This document shows, piece by piece, positions 8,182 through 15,945 of a stretch of DNA of 55,084 bases. The stretch comes from Pseudomonas gingeri. Lineage in GTDB: Bacteria > Pseudomonadota > Gammaproteobacteria > Pseudomonadales > Pseudomonadaceae. The position numbers were made by a program, and so were the translations under genes. The stretch is from positions 1 to 55,084 of the forward strand of contig NZ_JACAPR010000024.1 in NCBI RefSeq assembly GCF_013385635.1, read 5' to 3'. Below the pieces are notes generated by a model, which saw only the letters and a list, made by a program, of their open reading frames with translations, did no database searches and was not told the DNA's origin. The stretch's first letter is position 1. Every line of letters starts with the position of its first letter.

Positions 8182-8200
8182 AGGGCCCTTGAGGAAAACG

Positions 8201-8650
8201 CTACTTCCAGCGTTCAGCCGCCGCCTGATCGCTGTCCCGACCCTCGACCCAGCGCGGGCCTTCGGCGGTATTTTCCTTCTTCCAGAACGGCGCACGGGTC
8301 TTGAGGTAGTCCATGACGAAATTGCAGGCGTCGAATGCCGCCTGACGATGGGCGCTGGCCACGCCGACAAACACAATCGGCTCGCCCGGCTCCAGGGCGC
8401 CGACCCGGTGCAACACCTCCAGCCGGAGCAACGGCCAGCGCTGCCCCGCCTCGTCGACGATTTTCTCCAGGGCCTTCTCGGTCATGCCCGGGTAATGTTC
8501 GAGGAACATGCCCGCCACATCCCGCCCGTCATTGAAGTCGCGCACATAGCCGACAAAACCGACCACCGCGCCGACCCCTACATTGGCCGCATGCAGCGCA
8601 TTGACTTCAACACCGGGATCGAAGGCCTCGGCCTGGACACGAACCGTCAT
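8201..8650 (-). CDS. moaE: Molybdopterin synthase catalytic subunit MoaE
   Basis: A 149-residue large subunit of molybdopterin synthase, which transfers sulfur from MoaD thiocarboxylate to precursor Z (cPMP) to make molybdopterin in the cytoplasm. Family motifs are visible: GAVVGFVGYVRDFNDG near residues 27-42, LEHYPGMTEKAL, GEPIVFVGVASAHRQAAF, and KTRAPFWKKE with the conserved active-site lysines. Length is normal. Its start lies 1 bp after the moaD stop codon, so the three moa genes form one operon in the order moaC-moaD-moaE. Confidence 0.95.
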   Translation of the reverse strand: MTVRVQAEAFDPGVEVNALHAANVGVGAVVGFVGYVRDFNDGRDVAGMFLEHYPGMTEKALEKIVDEAGQRWPLLRLEVLHRVGALEPGEPIVFVGVASAHRQAAFDACNFVMDYLKTRAPFWKKENTAEGPRWVEGRDSDQAAAERWK

Positions 8651-8651
8651 G

Positions 8652-8897
8652 TCAGCCTCCAGTCACCGTAGGAAAAAACGCCACTTCATCGCCATCGACC
8701 AACGGCTCATCCAACGAGCACAGCTCCTGGTTGCGCGCGCACATCAGGCTCTGCTCGGCCAGCACTTCCCAGGCCCCGCCCCGCTGCAGCAGGTGCAGGC
8801 GCAACTGGTCGATATCGGCAAACCGGCCTTGGACCTGCTCGGCGTCGACCCCGAGCACCTCCCGGTAGCGGGCAAAAAACTGCACATCGAACGTCAT
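8652..8897 (-). CDS. moaD: Molybdopterin synthase sulfur carrier subunit MoaD
   Basis: An 81-residue ubiquitin-like sulfur carrier that ends in VTGG, the C-terminal Gly-Gly that is adenylated by MoeB and converted to thiocarboxylate. The N-terminal beta-strand MTFDVQFFARYREVLG and the segment LVDGDEVAFFPTVTGG are typical. The start at 8897 overlaps the moaC stop codon by 4 bp (ATGA arrangement), implying translational coupling. Confidence 0.95.
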   Translation of the reverse strand: MTFDVQFFARYREVLGVDAEQVQGRFADIDQLRLHLLQRGGAWEVLAEQSLMCARNQELCSLDEPLVDGDEVAFFPTVTGG

Positions 8898-9367
8898 GAC
8901 GCATCCACCTGATAGTGGCCGCTCTTGCCGCCCAGCTTCTCCAGCAGGCGCACATTCTCGATGATCATGCCGCGATCCACCGCCTTGCACATGTCGTAAA
9001 TCGTCAGCGCCGCGACACTGGCCGCGGTCAGCGCTTCCATTTCCACCCCGGTCTGCCCGGACAGCTTGCAGCGGGCGACGATCCGCACCGCATCGCGGCC
9101 CTCGGCGCTCAACTCGACCTTGACGCTGGTGAGCATCAGCGGATGGCAGAGGGGAATCAGTTCGGAGGTTTTCTTCGCGGCCTGGATACCGGCAATTCGC
9201 GCCACGGCAAACACATCCCCTTTCGGGTGACCGCCGCTGACAATCATTTGCAGGGTCTCGGGCAACATGCGCACCCGCGCTTCGGCCACCGCTTCGCGGA
9301 ACGTCACGGCCTTGTCGGTGACGTCGACCATATTGGCGCGGCCTTGGGAATCGAGATGAGTCAGCAC
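8894..9367 (-). CDS. moaC: Cyclic pyranopterin monophosphate synthase MoaC
   Basis: A 157-residue enzyme that, after MoaA, completes the rearrangement of GTP to cyclic pyranopterin monophosphate, the first stable intermediate of molybdenum cofactor synthesis. Conserved segments are MVDVTDKAVTFREAVAEARV at the N-terminus, KTSELIPLCHPL (about residues 67-78), GVEMEALTAASVAALTIYDMCKAVD (active-site region) and the final LLEKLGGKSG. The first gene of the moaCDE operon; its promoter should lie in 9368-9456. moaA is not in the window. Confidence 0.96.
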   Translation of the reverse strand: MLTHLDSQGRANMVDVTDKAVTFREAVAEARVRMLPETLQMIVSGGHPKGDVFAVARIAGIQAAKKTSELIPLCHPLMLTSVKVELSAEGRDAVRIVARCKLSGQTGVEMEALTAASVAALTIYDMCKAVDRGMIIENVRLLEKLGGKSGHYQVDAS

Positions 9368-9456
9368 AGCGATACTCCTGATCAGGAGCGTCGATTGTAA
9401 ACCCGCGGGTCAGCTTTGCGCGACCACCACAAACCCGAGGCGGTACGCGGACTCAA

Positions 9457-9541
9457 TGCAGGAGCCGGCTTGCCGGCGATGGCGTGCGGATAGGCACAAC
9501 AAGGCTCAAGGGCCCCATCGCCGGCAAACCGGCGCCCACAG
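9457..9541. repeat. REP pair (REPIN-like)
   Basis: GGAGCCGGCTTGCCGGCGATGG (left) and CATCGCCGGCAAACCGGCGCC (right) in inverted orientation, 85 bp in all, between moaC and the terminator of the PhoH-family gene. Confidence 0.85.
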
Positions 9542-9562
9542 AAAACAAGAGAGCGCACGGAC

Positions 9563-9592
9563 AATAAAAAGGGCGGCCGCCTGGCCGCCCTT
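9563..9592 (-). terminator. Intrinsic terminator of the PhoH-family gene
   Basis: The stem GGGCGGCC (9571-9578) / GGCCGCCC (9583-9590) is flanked at 9563-9570 by AATAAAAA, which is the U-run on the minus strand. It lies 15 bp beyond the stop codon at 9607. Confidence 0.92.
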
Positions 9593-9606
9593 CGGTGTGG
9601 ATGAAA

Positions 9607-11001
9607 TTACAGGTGGGATTCGGCGTATTCGGCCAGGATCGAACGTGGCACGCCCTGCAGGGTGATGTGCACGCCGTTCGGGAAGTCCTTGAAACGCTCG
9701 GTCAGGTAGGTCAGCCCGGAGCTGGTCGCGGACAGGTAAGGGGTGTCGATCTGTGCCAGGTTGCCCAGGCACACCACTTTGGAACCGGCGCCGGCACGGG
9801 TGATGATGGTCTTCATCTGGTGCGGCGTGAGGTTCTGGCATTCATCGATCAGGATCAGGCTCTGCTGGAAGCTGCGACCTCGGATGTAGTTGAGGGACTT
9901 GAACTGCAACGGCACCTTGCTGAGGATATAGTCGACGCTGCCATGGGTGTTTTCGTCATCCATGTGCAAGGCTTCGAGGTTGTCGGTGATCGCCCCCAGC
10001 CAGGGTTCCATCTTCTCCGCCTCGGTGCCGGGCAGGAAGCCGATCTCCTGATCCAGGCCCTGCACGCTACGGGTCGCGATGATGCGGCGATAACGCTTGC
10101 TGACCATGGTCTGCTCGATGGCAGCCGCCAGGGCCAGGATGGTTTTCCCGGAACCGGCGGCGCCGGTCAGGTTGACCAGGTGGATATCCGGATCGAGCAG
10201 CGCGAACAGCGCCAGGCTCTGGTAGATGTCACGCGGCTTCAGGCCCCAGGCCTCCTGGTGCAACAGGGGCTCCTGATGCAGATCGAGGATCAACAGCACA
10301 TCGGCACTGATCTCCTTGACCCAGCCGACAAACCCTTGCTCATCGATGATGAATTCGTTGACGTGCACGGCCGGCAGGTTGTCGGTCATTTGCACCTGGT
10401 GCCAGGTGCGCCCATGGTCCTGACGGGTCTCGACCTTGCTGACACGGTCCCAGAAAGAGCCGACCACATTGTGGAAGCCCTTGGGCAGCAGGTCGATGTC
10501 GTCGACCAACTGGTCGGTGCTGTAGTCCTCGGACGCGATACCGCAGGCGCGCGCCTTGAGGCGCATGTTGATGTCTTTGGTCACCAGCACCAGGCGCAGC
10601 CCCTTGTCGCGCGCGTGCATGTCGACCAACTGGTTGATGATGATGTTGTCGTTGAGGTTTTCCGGCAGCAACACGTTGGGTTCGCTGCGCTTGCTCATCA
10701 GGATCGACAGCAAGCCCTTGGGCCCACTCTTGCCGCGCTGGATCGGCACCCCCAGCTCGACATCCTCGGGGCTGGCGTCACCCAGGGTCTTGTCGATCAG
10801 ACGGATCGCCTGGCGACATTCGGAAGCCACGCTGTGGTGGCCGCTCTTGAGCTTGTCGAGTTCCTCCAGGACGGTCATCGGGATGGCGACGTGGTGTTCT
10901 TCGAAGTTGAGCAGTGCGTTTGGATCGTGGATCAGTACGTTGGTATCGAGCACGTAAAGGATTGGCTGGTTGGAAGAAGGAGTGCGTCCGTGATCATCCA
11001 T
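9607..11001 (-). CDS. PIN-domain / PhoH-family ATPase
   Basis: A 464-residue cytosolic protein with a PIN nuclease-like domain (about residues 14-150: LDTNVLIHDPNALL with the first acidic metal ligand; VTKDINMRLKA with the last) fused to a PhoH-type P-loop ATPase domain (about 245-460). Walker A GAAGSGKT is near 280-287 and Walker B LILIDECQ near 383-390. This PhoH2/YlaK architecture is known for sequence-specific RNase/helicase activity in actinobacteria; the role in Pseudomonas is not established. The neighbouring moaCDE genes match the order in P. aeruginosa (PA3916-PA3919). Transcription ends at the terminator 9563-9592. Confidence 0.92.
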   Translation of the reverse strand: MDDHGRTPSSNQPILYVLDTNVLIHDPNALLNFEEHHVAIPMTVLEELDKLKSGHHSVASECRQAIRLIDKTLGDASPEDVELGVPIQRGKSGPKGLLSILMSKRSEPNVLLPENLNDNIIINQLVDMHARDKGLRLVLVTKDINMRLKARACGIASEDYSTDQLVDDIDLLPKGFHNVVGSFWDRVSKVETRQDHGRTWHQVQMTDNLPAVHVNEFIIDEQGFVGWVKEISADVLLILDLHQEPLLHQEAWGLKPRDIYQSLALFALLDPDIHLVNLTGAAGSGKTILALAAAIEQTMVSKRYRRIIATRSVQGLDQEIGFLPGTEAEKMEPWLGAITDNLEALHMDDENTHGSVDYILSKVPLQFKSLNYIRGRSFQQSLILIDECQNLTPHQMKTIITRAGAGSKVVCLGNLAQIDTPYLSATSSGLTYLTERFKDFPNGVHITLQGVPRSILAEYAESHL

Positions 11002-11338
11002 ACTCGGTCACCTTTGTGGGAGCCAGTCGACGCGAGACCTTGACGGTATCGCGCCTCGAAGTGACCGCCGAATTCGCCTGGAGGGGACAGGCGCTCTGTG
11101 CACAAGGTAGGGCCTTGGGAGACGCCACCTGTGTCGCAGGTTTCGGCGGTCTGACTCCGTAATACCGCAAAACCCGTTACAGGAAAAAGCACTTTGACGC
11201 TTTTTTGAAGTTTATTTTTCAGAGTGACGAATAGCCCTTGGCGAGCCGGCCCGACACCGTTAAAGTCGGAAGTCCGCCTGCATCGAATTTCACTCGAAAT
11301 TTCCTACAAGCCCAGCAAATACGGGCCTCTCGCTCTTC
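11002..11338. other. Intergenic region, 337 bp
   Basis: No supportable gene. It separates two leftward genes and should hold the PhoH-family promoter. The centre (11180-11225) is AT-rich with T- and A-runs. A short inverted repeat CCGAC/GTCGG brackets ACCGTTAAA at 11250-11269. Confidence 0.5.
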
Positions 11339-12463
11339 CTATCGAAACGCCTCACTGCAGTCTTTCCAGCCAAGCCCGCTTTGCGCGGTCTGCCTGAGCA
11401 GCCAGGGCAATGCACCGAGGGCCTTGTCCTGGGTGTCATGGAAGACGATCACGCCACGGCGCCACAACAGCATCAGGGTCAGCACCCGTTGGGCCGATTG
11501 TTCGGCGGTGAGCTTGCCGGTGGCGTCGGCGGAATCGATATCCCACAACACCACCTGCAACCCCTCGGACTTGAAGAATGCCCCGCTGTCCGCCTGGCGC
11601 TGCCCGTAGGGCGGACGGAACAATGGCTGGTAGCTCTGCGGCAACACGCGTTGCGCCAGCATGGCGCTGCGCTGGACCGAGTCCTGCCAGTCCTGCCAAT
11701 GGCTGTGGGAACGATATTGCCAGCCCTGGATGCCCACGCACTGTTCTTTATAGAGGTCGCGCACGGCCATGATCGAGGTCCTGTCCACCCGCGCCTGCAA
11801 GGCACTGCCGAGGACAAAGAACAGACCGTTCATCTTTTGCCGGCGCAGGTATTCGGCCAGTTCGTCGGTGTTACCCGCCGAAACGCCCGGACCGCCGTCG
11901 AAGCTCAGCAGGAACAGTCGGTCATGGAACGCCTCGCCGTTACGCTCCGGCTCGCCGAACAGGGCGATTTCGCTACTGGTCTGGGGAAACAGTGCGGCCA
12001 GGCGCAGCAGTTCATCCAGATAACGCTCATGAAACGCCCGGCTCGGTTCGGCCCAGCGTGCATAGAAGGAATCCTCGGCCACCCGGAACTTGCCGGCCTG
12101 CTCACGCAGGCTGTCCATGTCCTCGATGTAATAACAGAAGGAAGCGTCCTGCTCGCAGCTCTGCTGGGCGAAATTGTAGTTCTCCAGCAGACGCTGCCAG
12201 AGACGGGCGCGCACCCGGTTGATCGACGCCAGGTTGATCTGCTTGAGGCCCAGGCGTTGCTTGAGCGCCGCCTCGTCGGTCATTTCGCTGACCAGCAGGG
12301 CGTGGGCAAACGTGAGGATTTCCGCCCGCGAGGCGACATCGAACAGCGCCGGGCTGCTCAGTTGTTCGGGCCAGGTGCCGCGATCCACGGTCGCTGCGTC
12401 GTTCGGCGCGGCGACGGCAGCGAGACAGGCCAGCAGGGTCGAGAAGAAAAGAACGATACGCAA
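11339..12463 (-). CDS. Polysaccharide-deacetylase-like (NodB homology) exported protein with altered metal site
   Basis: A 374-residue protein with a signal peptide (MRIVLFFSTLLACLAAVAA) and a C-terminal NodB-like domain (about residues 180-370). The carbohydrate-esterase-4 motifs are recognisable but altered. Motif 1 TFDDGP reads SFDGGP, so the metal-binding second Asp is Gly. The HSxxH motif reads RSHSHWQDW, without the second His. RPPYG (motif 3) and VIVFHDT (motif 5) are intact. The N-terminal 160 residues are helical and unrecognised. It stands next to yaaA and the alginate locus but on the opposite strand. It may be a catalytically weak or dead deacetylase, or use a different metal site. 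Confidence 0.75.
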   Translation of the reverse strand: MRIVLFFSTLLACLAAVAAPNDAATVDRGTWPEQLSSPALFDVASRAEILTFAHALLVSEMTDEAALKQRLGLKQINLASINRVRARLWQRLLENYNFAQQSCEQDASFCYYIEDMDSLREQAGKFRVAEDSFYARWAEPSRAFHERYLDELLRLAALFPQTSSEIALFGEPERNGEAFHDRLFLLSFDGGPGVSAGNTDELAEYLRRQKMNGLFFVLGSALQARVDRTSIMAVRDLYKEQCVGIQGWQYRSHSHWQDWQDSVQRSAMLAQRVLPQSYQPLFRPPYGQRQADSGAFFKSEGLQVVLWDIDSADATGKLTAEQSAQRVLTLMLLWRRGVIVFHDTQDKALGALPWLLRQTAQSGLGWKDCSEAFR

Positions 12464-12542
12464 AAGGGTGACTCCATTTCAGAACCCGCCGCGCACTATA
12501 GCCGATCTGCTGGCCGAGGCCTTTGTGGTGCCTGTCATGACC

Positions 12543-12637
12543 CTATCGCCGGCAAGCCGGCTCCTACAGTTGTCCGTCGCGCGCAAGATTTGTGGACGCA
12601 AAAAAACTGTAGGAGCCGGCTTGCCGGCGATGGGGCC
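12543..12637. repeat. REP pair in outward orientation
   Basis: ATCGCCGGCAAGCCGGCTCC followed about 45 bp later by GTAGGAGCCGGCTTGCCGGC, the reverse arrangement of most REP pairs here. It lies between the divergent deacetylase-like gene and yaaA. Confidence 0.85.
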
Positions 12638-12750
12638 CTCAAGATCACCAAATACCTCCCGGACAAACCACACAGCGGCTATCGCCATCATAGGTGGAGT
12701 CAAACCGCCCAAGCCCCTAGAATCCCCCGACGATTACAGGAGACGACTTC

Positions 12751-13530
12751 ATGCTGATGGTGATTTCCCCCGCCAAGACCCTCGATTTCGAAACACCACC
12801 GGTGACGAAACGCTTCACCCAGCCGCAATACCTCGACCACTCCCAGGAGCTGATCGAACAACTGCGCACCCTCAGCCCGGCGCAGATCAGCGAGCTGATG
12901 CATGTTTCCGACAAGATCGGCGGCCTCAACGCCGCGCGCTTCGGCAGCTGGAACCCGGCCTTTACCCCGGACAACGCCAAGCAGGCCCTGCTGGCCTTCA
13001 AGGGCGATGTCTACACCGGCCTGCACGCCGAAGACTTCAGCGACGCCGACTTCGACTTCACCCAGACCCACCTGCGCATGCTCTCCGGCCTCTACGGCCT
13101 GTTGCGCCCGCTGGACCTGATGCAGCCCTATCGCCTGGAAATGGGCACCAAGTTCGCCAACGCCCGAGGCAAGGACCTCTATGCCTTCTGGGGCACGCGC
13201 ATCAGCGAATGGCTGAACGAAGCCCTGGCCGAACAGGGCGACGACGTGCTGCTGAACCTGGCCTCGAACGAATACTTCTCGGCGGTCAAGCGCCCAGCCC
13301 TGAAGGCGCGGATCATCAACACCGAATTCCGTGACCAGAAGAACGGCCAGTACAAGATCATCAGCTTCTATGCGAAAAAAGCCCGCGGCATGATGGCCCG
13401 CTTCGTGATCAGAGAACGCCTCAAGAACCCCGAGCAATTACAGACGTTCGACGAACAAGGCTACCGATTCAGCAGCGAACTCTCCAAGCCCGACAACCTG
13501 GTGTTCCTGCGCGATCACGCCCCCGAGTAG
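12751..13530 (+). CDS. yaaA: Peroxide stress protein YaaA (DUF328/UPF0246)
   Basis: A 259-residue YaaA-family protein. In E. coli YaaA is induced by OxyR and lowers intracellular free iron during peroxide stress; it binds DNA in vitro. Family hallmarks are the N-terminal MVISPAKTLDFETP, the central TGLHAEDFSDADF, LSGLYGLLRPLDLMQPYRLEMGTK and the C-terminal KKARGMMARFVI. AGGAG lies 8 nt before the ATG. The gene directly precedes the alginate locus, as does its P. aeruginosa counterpart PA3539, which confirms synteny. Confidence 0.93.
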   Translation: MLMVISPAKTLDFETPPVTKRFTQPQYLDHSQELIEQLRTLSPAQISELMHVSDKIGGLNAARFGSWNPAFTPDNAKQALLAFKGDVYTGLHAEDFSDADFDFTQTHLRMLSGLYGLLRPLDLMQPYRLEMGTKFANARGKDLYAFWGTRISEWLNEALAEQGDDVLLNLASNEYFSAVKRPALKARIINTEFRDQKNGQYKIISFYAKKARGMMARFVIRERLKNPEQLQTFDEQGYRFSSELSKPDNLVFLRDHAPE

Positions 13531-13549
13531 CCCCTCCCCGATCGCTGCC

Positions 13550-13623
13550 GATCGTTCCCACGCTCCGCGTGGGAATGCAGCCCGTGACGCTCTGCGTCAC
13601 CTCAAGAGCGTCCAGTGAGGCAC
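13550..13623. repeat. Composite palindromic intergenic repeat (partial)
   Basis: GATCGTTCCCACGCTCCGCG, then GTGACGCTCTGCGTCAC and GAGCGTCCAGTGAGGCAC: the left two-thirds of a repeat that recurs at 25775-25880, 33049-33141 and 34569-34678. It sits just after yaaA. Confidence 0.8.
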
Positions 13624-13670
13624 CGGGCGCATCCACCAGACATTTCTGTTACCCTGCACCTACTCGGTGC

Positions 13671-13689
13671 ATTACACGCAATGTGTAAT
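13671..13689. promoter_or_regulatory. Inverted repeat upstream of algD
   Basis: ATTACAC (13671-13677) and GTGTAAT (13683-13689) around GCAAT form a perfect 7-bp dyad about 280 bp before the AlgU promoter. It could be an operator for an activator or repressor of algD, or a small hairpin. The binding protein is unknown. Confidence 0.4.
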
Positions 13690-13810
13690 CCTCCGGCGAA
13701 CCACCCGCCTTCTCCCTCCCGCCGCACCCAAAAATCAAATATTTGACGTCAATAAAATGACTGTAACAACCATGAAAATTCTTTCACTCGACATTTCGAT
13801 TTTTTTTGCG

Positions 13811-13844
13811 TAGTGGCACCAGAATTTTTTTCCCATAGTGGCAT
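13811..13844 (+). promoter_or_regulatory. Paired TAGTGGCAY direct repeats upstream of algD
   Basis: TAGTGGCAC (13811-13819) and TAGTGGCAT (13836-13844) lie 25 bp apart, start to start, separated by an A/T-rich run. They stand about 125-155 bp before the -35 box. The TGGCA core recalls AmrZ-type sites known to activate algD, but the match is by eye and unproven. Confidence 0.35.
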
Positions 13845-13966
13845 ACAACCATCTAGGCATTTTTCGTCCCCGTAACTAAAGGGCGAAACGGAAAGTGCTA
13901 TCAATATGAAAGCAGTGCCATCTTTCATAATATTTCAAAAATTTTCGAAAACAGGATGAGCGGACA

Positions 13967-13995
13967 GGAACTTATGTTCCAAAGCATTGCTCATA
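13967..13995 (+). promoter_or_regulatory. AlgU (sigma-22) promoter of the alginate operon
   Basis: GGAACTT (13967-13973) is the sigma-22/RpoE-type -35 box, followed by 17 bp and TCATA (13991-13995), fitting the consensus GAACTT-N16/17-TCtgA. The P. aeruginosa algD promoter has the same -35 box, a 17-bp spacer and TCCTA. Transcription should start near 14001, giving a leader of about 465 nt before algD. Confidence 0.85.
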
Positions 13996-14054
13996 CCACC
14001 CGTAACGATTCTCGGAGAATTTGTAAGAGATGACTTACGTGGAGGCGGGATGAC

Positions 14055-14228
14055 ATGTTTAAGTTGCCATCAGCGACTTACAACCGCAGCCCACAGTTTG
14101 AACTCAATCAAAAGGACAGGAGATACGCACCATTAATATCCCCTATACAGGCCAAGGCTGGCCCTCAGACAAAGCACTTGCACGTGACTTATAACCTGTT
14201 GATTCACAAGGCTCCAGCGCGGACATAA
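14055..14228 (+). CDS. Candidate 57-residue leader ORF in the algD 5' UTR
   Basis: An open frame of 57 codons starts at ATG 14055, 9 nt after GGAGG (14041-14045), an ideal Shine-Dalgarno arrangement. It lies wholly within the transcript expected from the AlgU promoter and ends (TAA) 238 nt before algD. The predicted peptide begins MFKLPSATYNRSPQF, is basic and has no recognised domain or membrane segment. A second ATG at 14050 in another frame would give a 28-codon peptide from the same site. The GGA motifs here could instead be RsmA/CsrA binding sites. Coding status is unproven; no homologue is known to me. Confidence 0.35.
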   Translation: MFKLPSATYNRSPQFELNQKDRRYAPLISPIQAKAGPQTKHLHVTYNLLIHKAPART

Positions 14229-14466
14229 CAGAGTTTCGAGCACACTGGCAAGGGTCTTCCCGATGAAGGCCGGCCACATGAAGGGGCATGTCCCCGATAA
14301 CAAGGCCATGTTTCGCACAACTTGAGTGCAATTATTTAGCCACTCGACACTTATATGCCTGCACTCGGGGAAGTGACTTCATATGGTCACACTTCGAGAG
14401 CACTACGGTTACTGGCTACATTAACTCCGGCCATTTAATGGCGTGATTAAGATAGAGGTAAATGCG

Positions 14467-15783
14467 ATGCGCATTAGCATATTTGGTTTGGGTTACGTCG
14501 GTGCAGTGTGTGCCGGTTGCCTGTCTGCACGGGGCCATGATGTCGTTGGCGTGGATATTTCCAAAGACAAGATCGACCTGATCAACAGCGGCAAATCGCC
14601 GATTGTCGAACCGGGTCTGGAAGCGCTGTTGGCGCAGGGTATTTCCAGTGGTCGACTGCGCGGCACCACCGATTTTGCCGAAGCGATTCGCGCCACCGAC
14701 CTGTCGATGCTGTGCGTCGGCACGCCCAGCAAGAAGAACGGTGATCTGGAGCTGAACTACATCGAATCGGTATGCCGCGAAATCGGCTTTGTCCTGCGTG
14801 ACAAGACCACCCGCCACACCATCGTCGTGCGCAGCACCGTACTGCCAGGCACCGTGAAGAACGTGGTGATCCCGATCCTCGAAGACTGTTCGGGCAAAAA
14901 GGCCGGCGTCGACTTCGGTGTCGCGGTCAACCCCGAGTTCCTGCGCGAAAGCACCGCGATCAAGGACTACGACTTCCCGCCGATGACCGTCATCGGTGAA
15001 TTCGACAGTGCTTCCGGCGACGTCCTGCAAGCCCTCTACGAAGAACTCGATGCCCCGATCATCCGCAAGGACATCGAAGTCGCCGAGATGATCAAGTACA
15101 CCTGCAACGTCTGGCACGCCACCAAGGTGACCTTCGCCAACGAGATCGGCAACATCGCCAAGGCCGTCGGCGTCGACGGTCGCGAAGTGATGGACGTGGT
15201 CTGCCAGGACAAGACCCTCAACCTGTCCCAGTACTACATGCGTCCGGGCTTTGCCTTCGGCGGCTCCTGCCTGCCCAAGGACGTCCGCGCCCTGACCTAC
15301 CGCGCCGGCTCCCTGGACGTCGAATCGCCGCTGCTCAACTCGCTGATGCGCAGCAACGAGAGCCAGGTGCAGAACGCCTTCGACATCGTCGCCAGCCATG
15401 ACAAGCGCAAGGTCGCCCTGCTCGGCCTGAGCTTCAAGGCCGGCACCGACGACCTGCGCGAAAGCCCGCTGGTGGAACTGGCGGAAATGCTCATCGGCAA
15501 AGGCTTCGACCTGAGCATCTACGACAAGAACGTCGAGTACGCCCGTGTCCACGGCGCGAACAGGGACTACATCGAATCGAAGATTCCCCACGTGTCGTCC
15601 CTGCTCAACGCCGACTTCGACTCGGTGATCGATAACAGCGACGTGATCATCCTCGGCAACCGTGACGAGAAGTTCCGCGCCCTGGCGGAGAACGCCCCAC
15701 ACGGCAAGCAGGTCATCGACCTGGTCGGCTTCATGTCCAAGGCCACCAGTGCGAGTGGCCGGACCGAAGGGATTTGTTGGTAA
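14467..15783 (+). CDS. algD: GDP-mannose 6-dehydrogenase AlgD
   Basis: A 438-residue cytosolic enzyme that oxidises GDP-mannose to GDP-mannuronic acid with two NAD+, the committed step of alginate synthesis. The NAD-binding motif GLGYVGAVCAG is at residues 7-17, the catalytic Cys268 is in GFAFGGSCLPKD, and RSTVLPGT and AVNPEFLRE are the other family signatures. P. aeruginosa AlgD has 436 residues and the same Cys268. GAGG lies 8 nt before ATG 14467, so this start is preferred to the in-frame GTG at 14443. First gene of the operon, driven by the AlgU promoter at 13967; a REP-containing gap separates it from alg8. Confidence 0.97.
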   Translation: MRISIFGLGYVGAVCAGCLSARGHDVVGVDISKDKIDLINSGKSPIVEPGLEALLAQGISSGRLRGTTDFAEAIRATDLSMLCVGTPSKKNGDLELNYIESVCREIGFVLRDKTTRHTIVVRSTVLPGTVKNVVIPILEDCSGKKAGVDFGVAVNPEFLRESTAIKDYDFPPMTVIGEFDSASGDVLQALYEELDAPIIRKDIEVAEMIKYTCNVWHATKVTFANEIGNIAKAVGVDGREVMDVVCQDKTLNLSQYYMRPGFAFGGSCLPKDVRALTYRAGSLDVESPLLNSLMRSNESQVQNAFDIVASHDKRKVALLGLSFKAGTDDLRESPLVELAEMLIGKGFDLSIYDKNVEYARVHGANRDYIESKIPHVSSLLNADFDSVIDNSDVIILGNRDEKFRALAENAPHGKQVIDLVGFMSKATSASGRTEGICW

Positions 15784-15810
15784 ACCAACAGCAACCGCTG
15801 CGCGGTTGAT

Positions 15811-15880
15811 CGCCAGCGAACCGGCTCCTGCAGCAAGGCCGCAGTCACCTTAGGAGCCGGCTTGCCGGCGATGGCGTCCG
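15811..15880. repeat. REP elements between algD and alg8
   Basis: A degenerate arm CGCCAGCGAACCGGCTCCTG (15811-15830) and a canonical arm TAGGAGCCGGCTTGCCGGCG (15851-15870) stand in inverted orientation in the 162-bp algD-alg8 gap. They could form a stable RNA structure inside the operon transcript. Confidence 0.75.
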
Positions 15881-15945
15881 AAAGGACGCATTGCCTGCCT
15901 TAACCCCATCGGGCCAACCGCCAGGTTCGCCCGAGATAGAGACGG

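Larger units (their letters stand above)
13531..14466 (+). other. algD upstream region and leader, 936 bp
   Basis: A composite palindrome (13550-13623) is followed by a markedly AT-richer stretch than the flanking genes, as expected for the control region of algD. Visible elements are the inverted repeat ATTACAC-GCAAT-GTGTAAT (13671-13689), paired TAGTGGCAY repeats (13811 and 13836), an AlgU promoter (13967-13995), a 57-codon ORF (14055-14228) and a small hairpin GGGGCATGTCCCC (14283-14295). No exact AlgR site (CCGTTCGTC) was found by eye. Confidence 0.7.

Noticed and set aside
13862..13892. AlgR-type site in CCGTAACTAAAGGGCGAAAC followed by GG
   Set aside because: Only about six of nine positions fit the reverse of CCGTTCGTC; too weak to call.
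14443..14466. GTG 14443 as the start of algD
   Set aside because: It would add eight residues that AlgD does not have; GAGG at 14455-14458 is correctly placed for ATG 14467 and lies inside the longer version.
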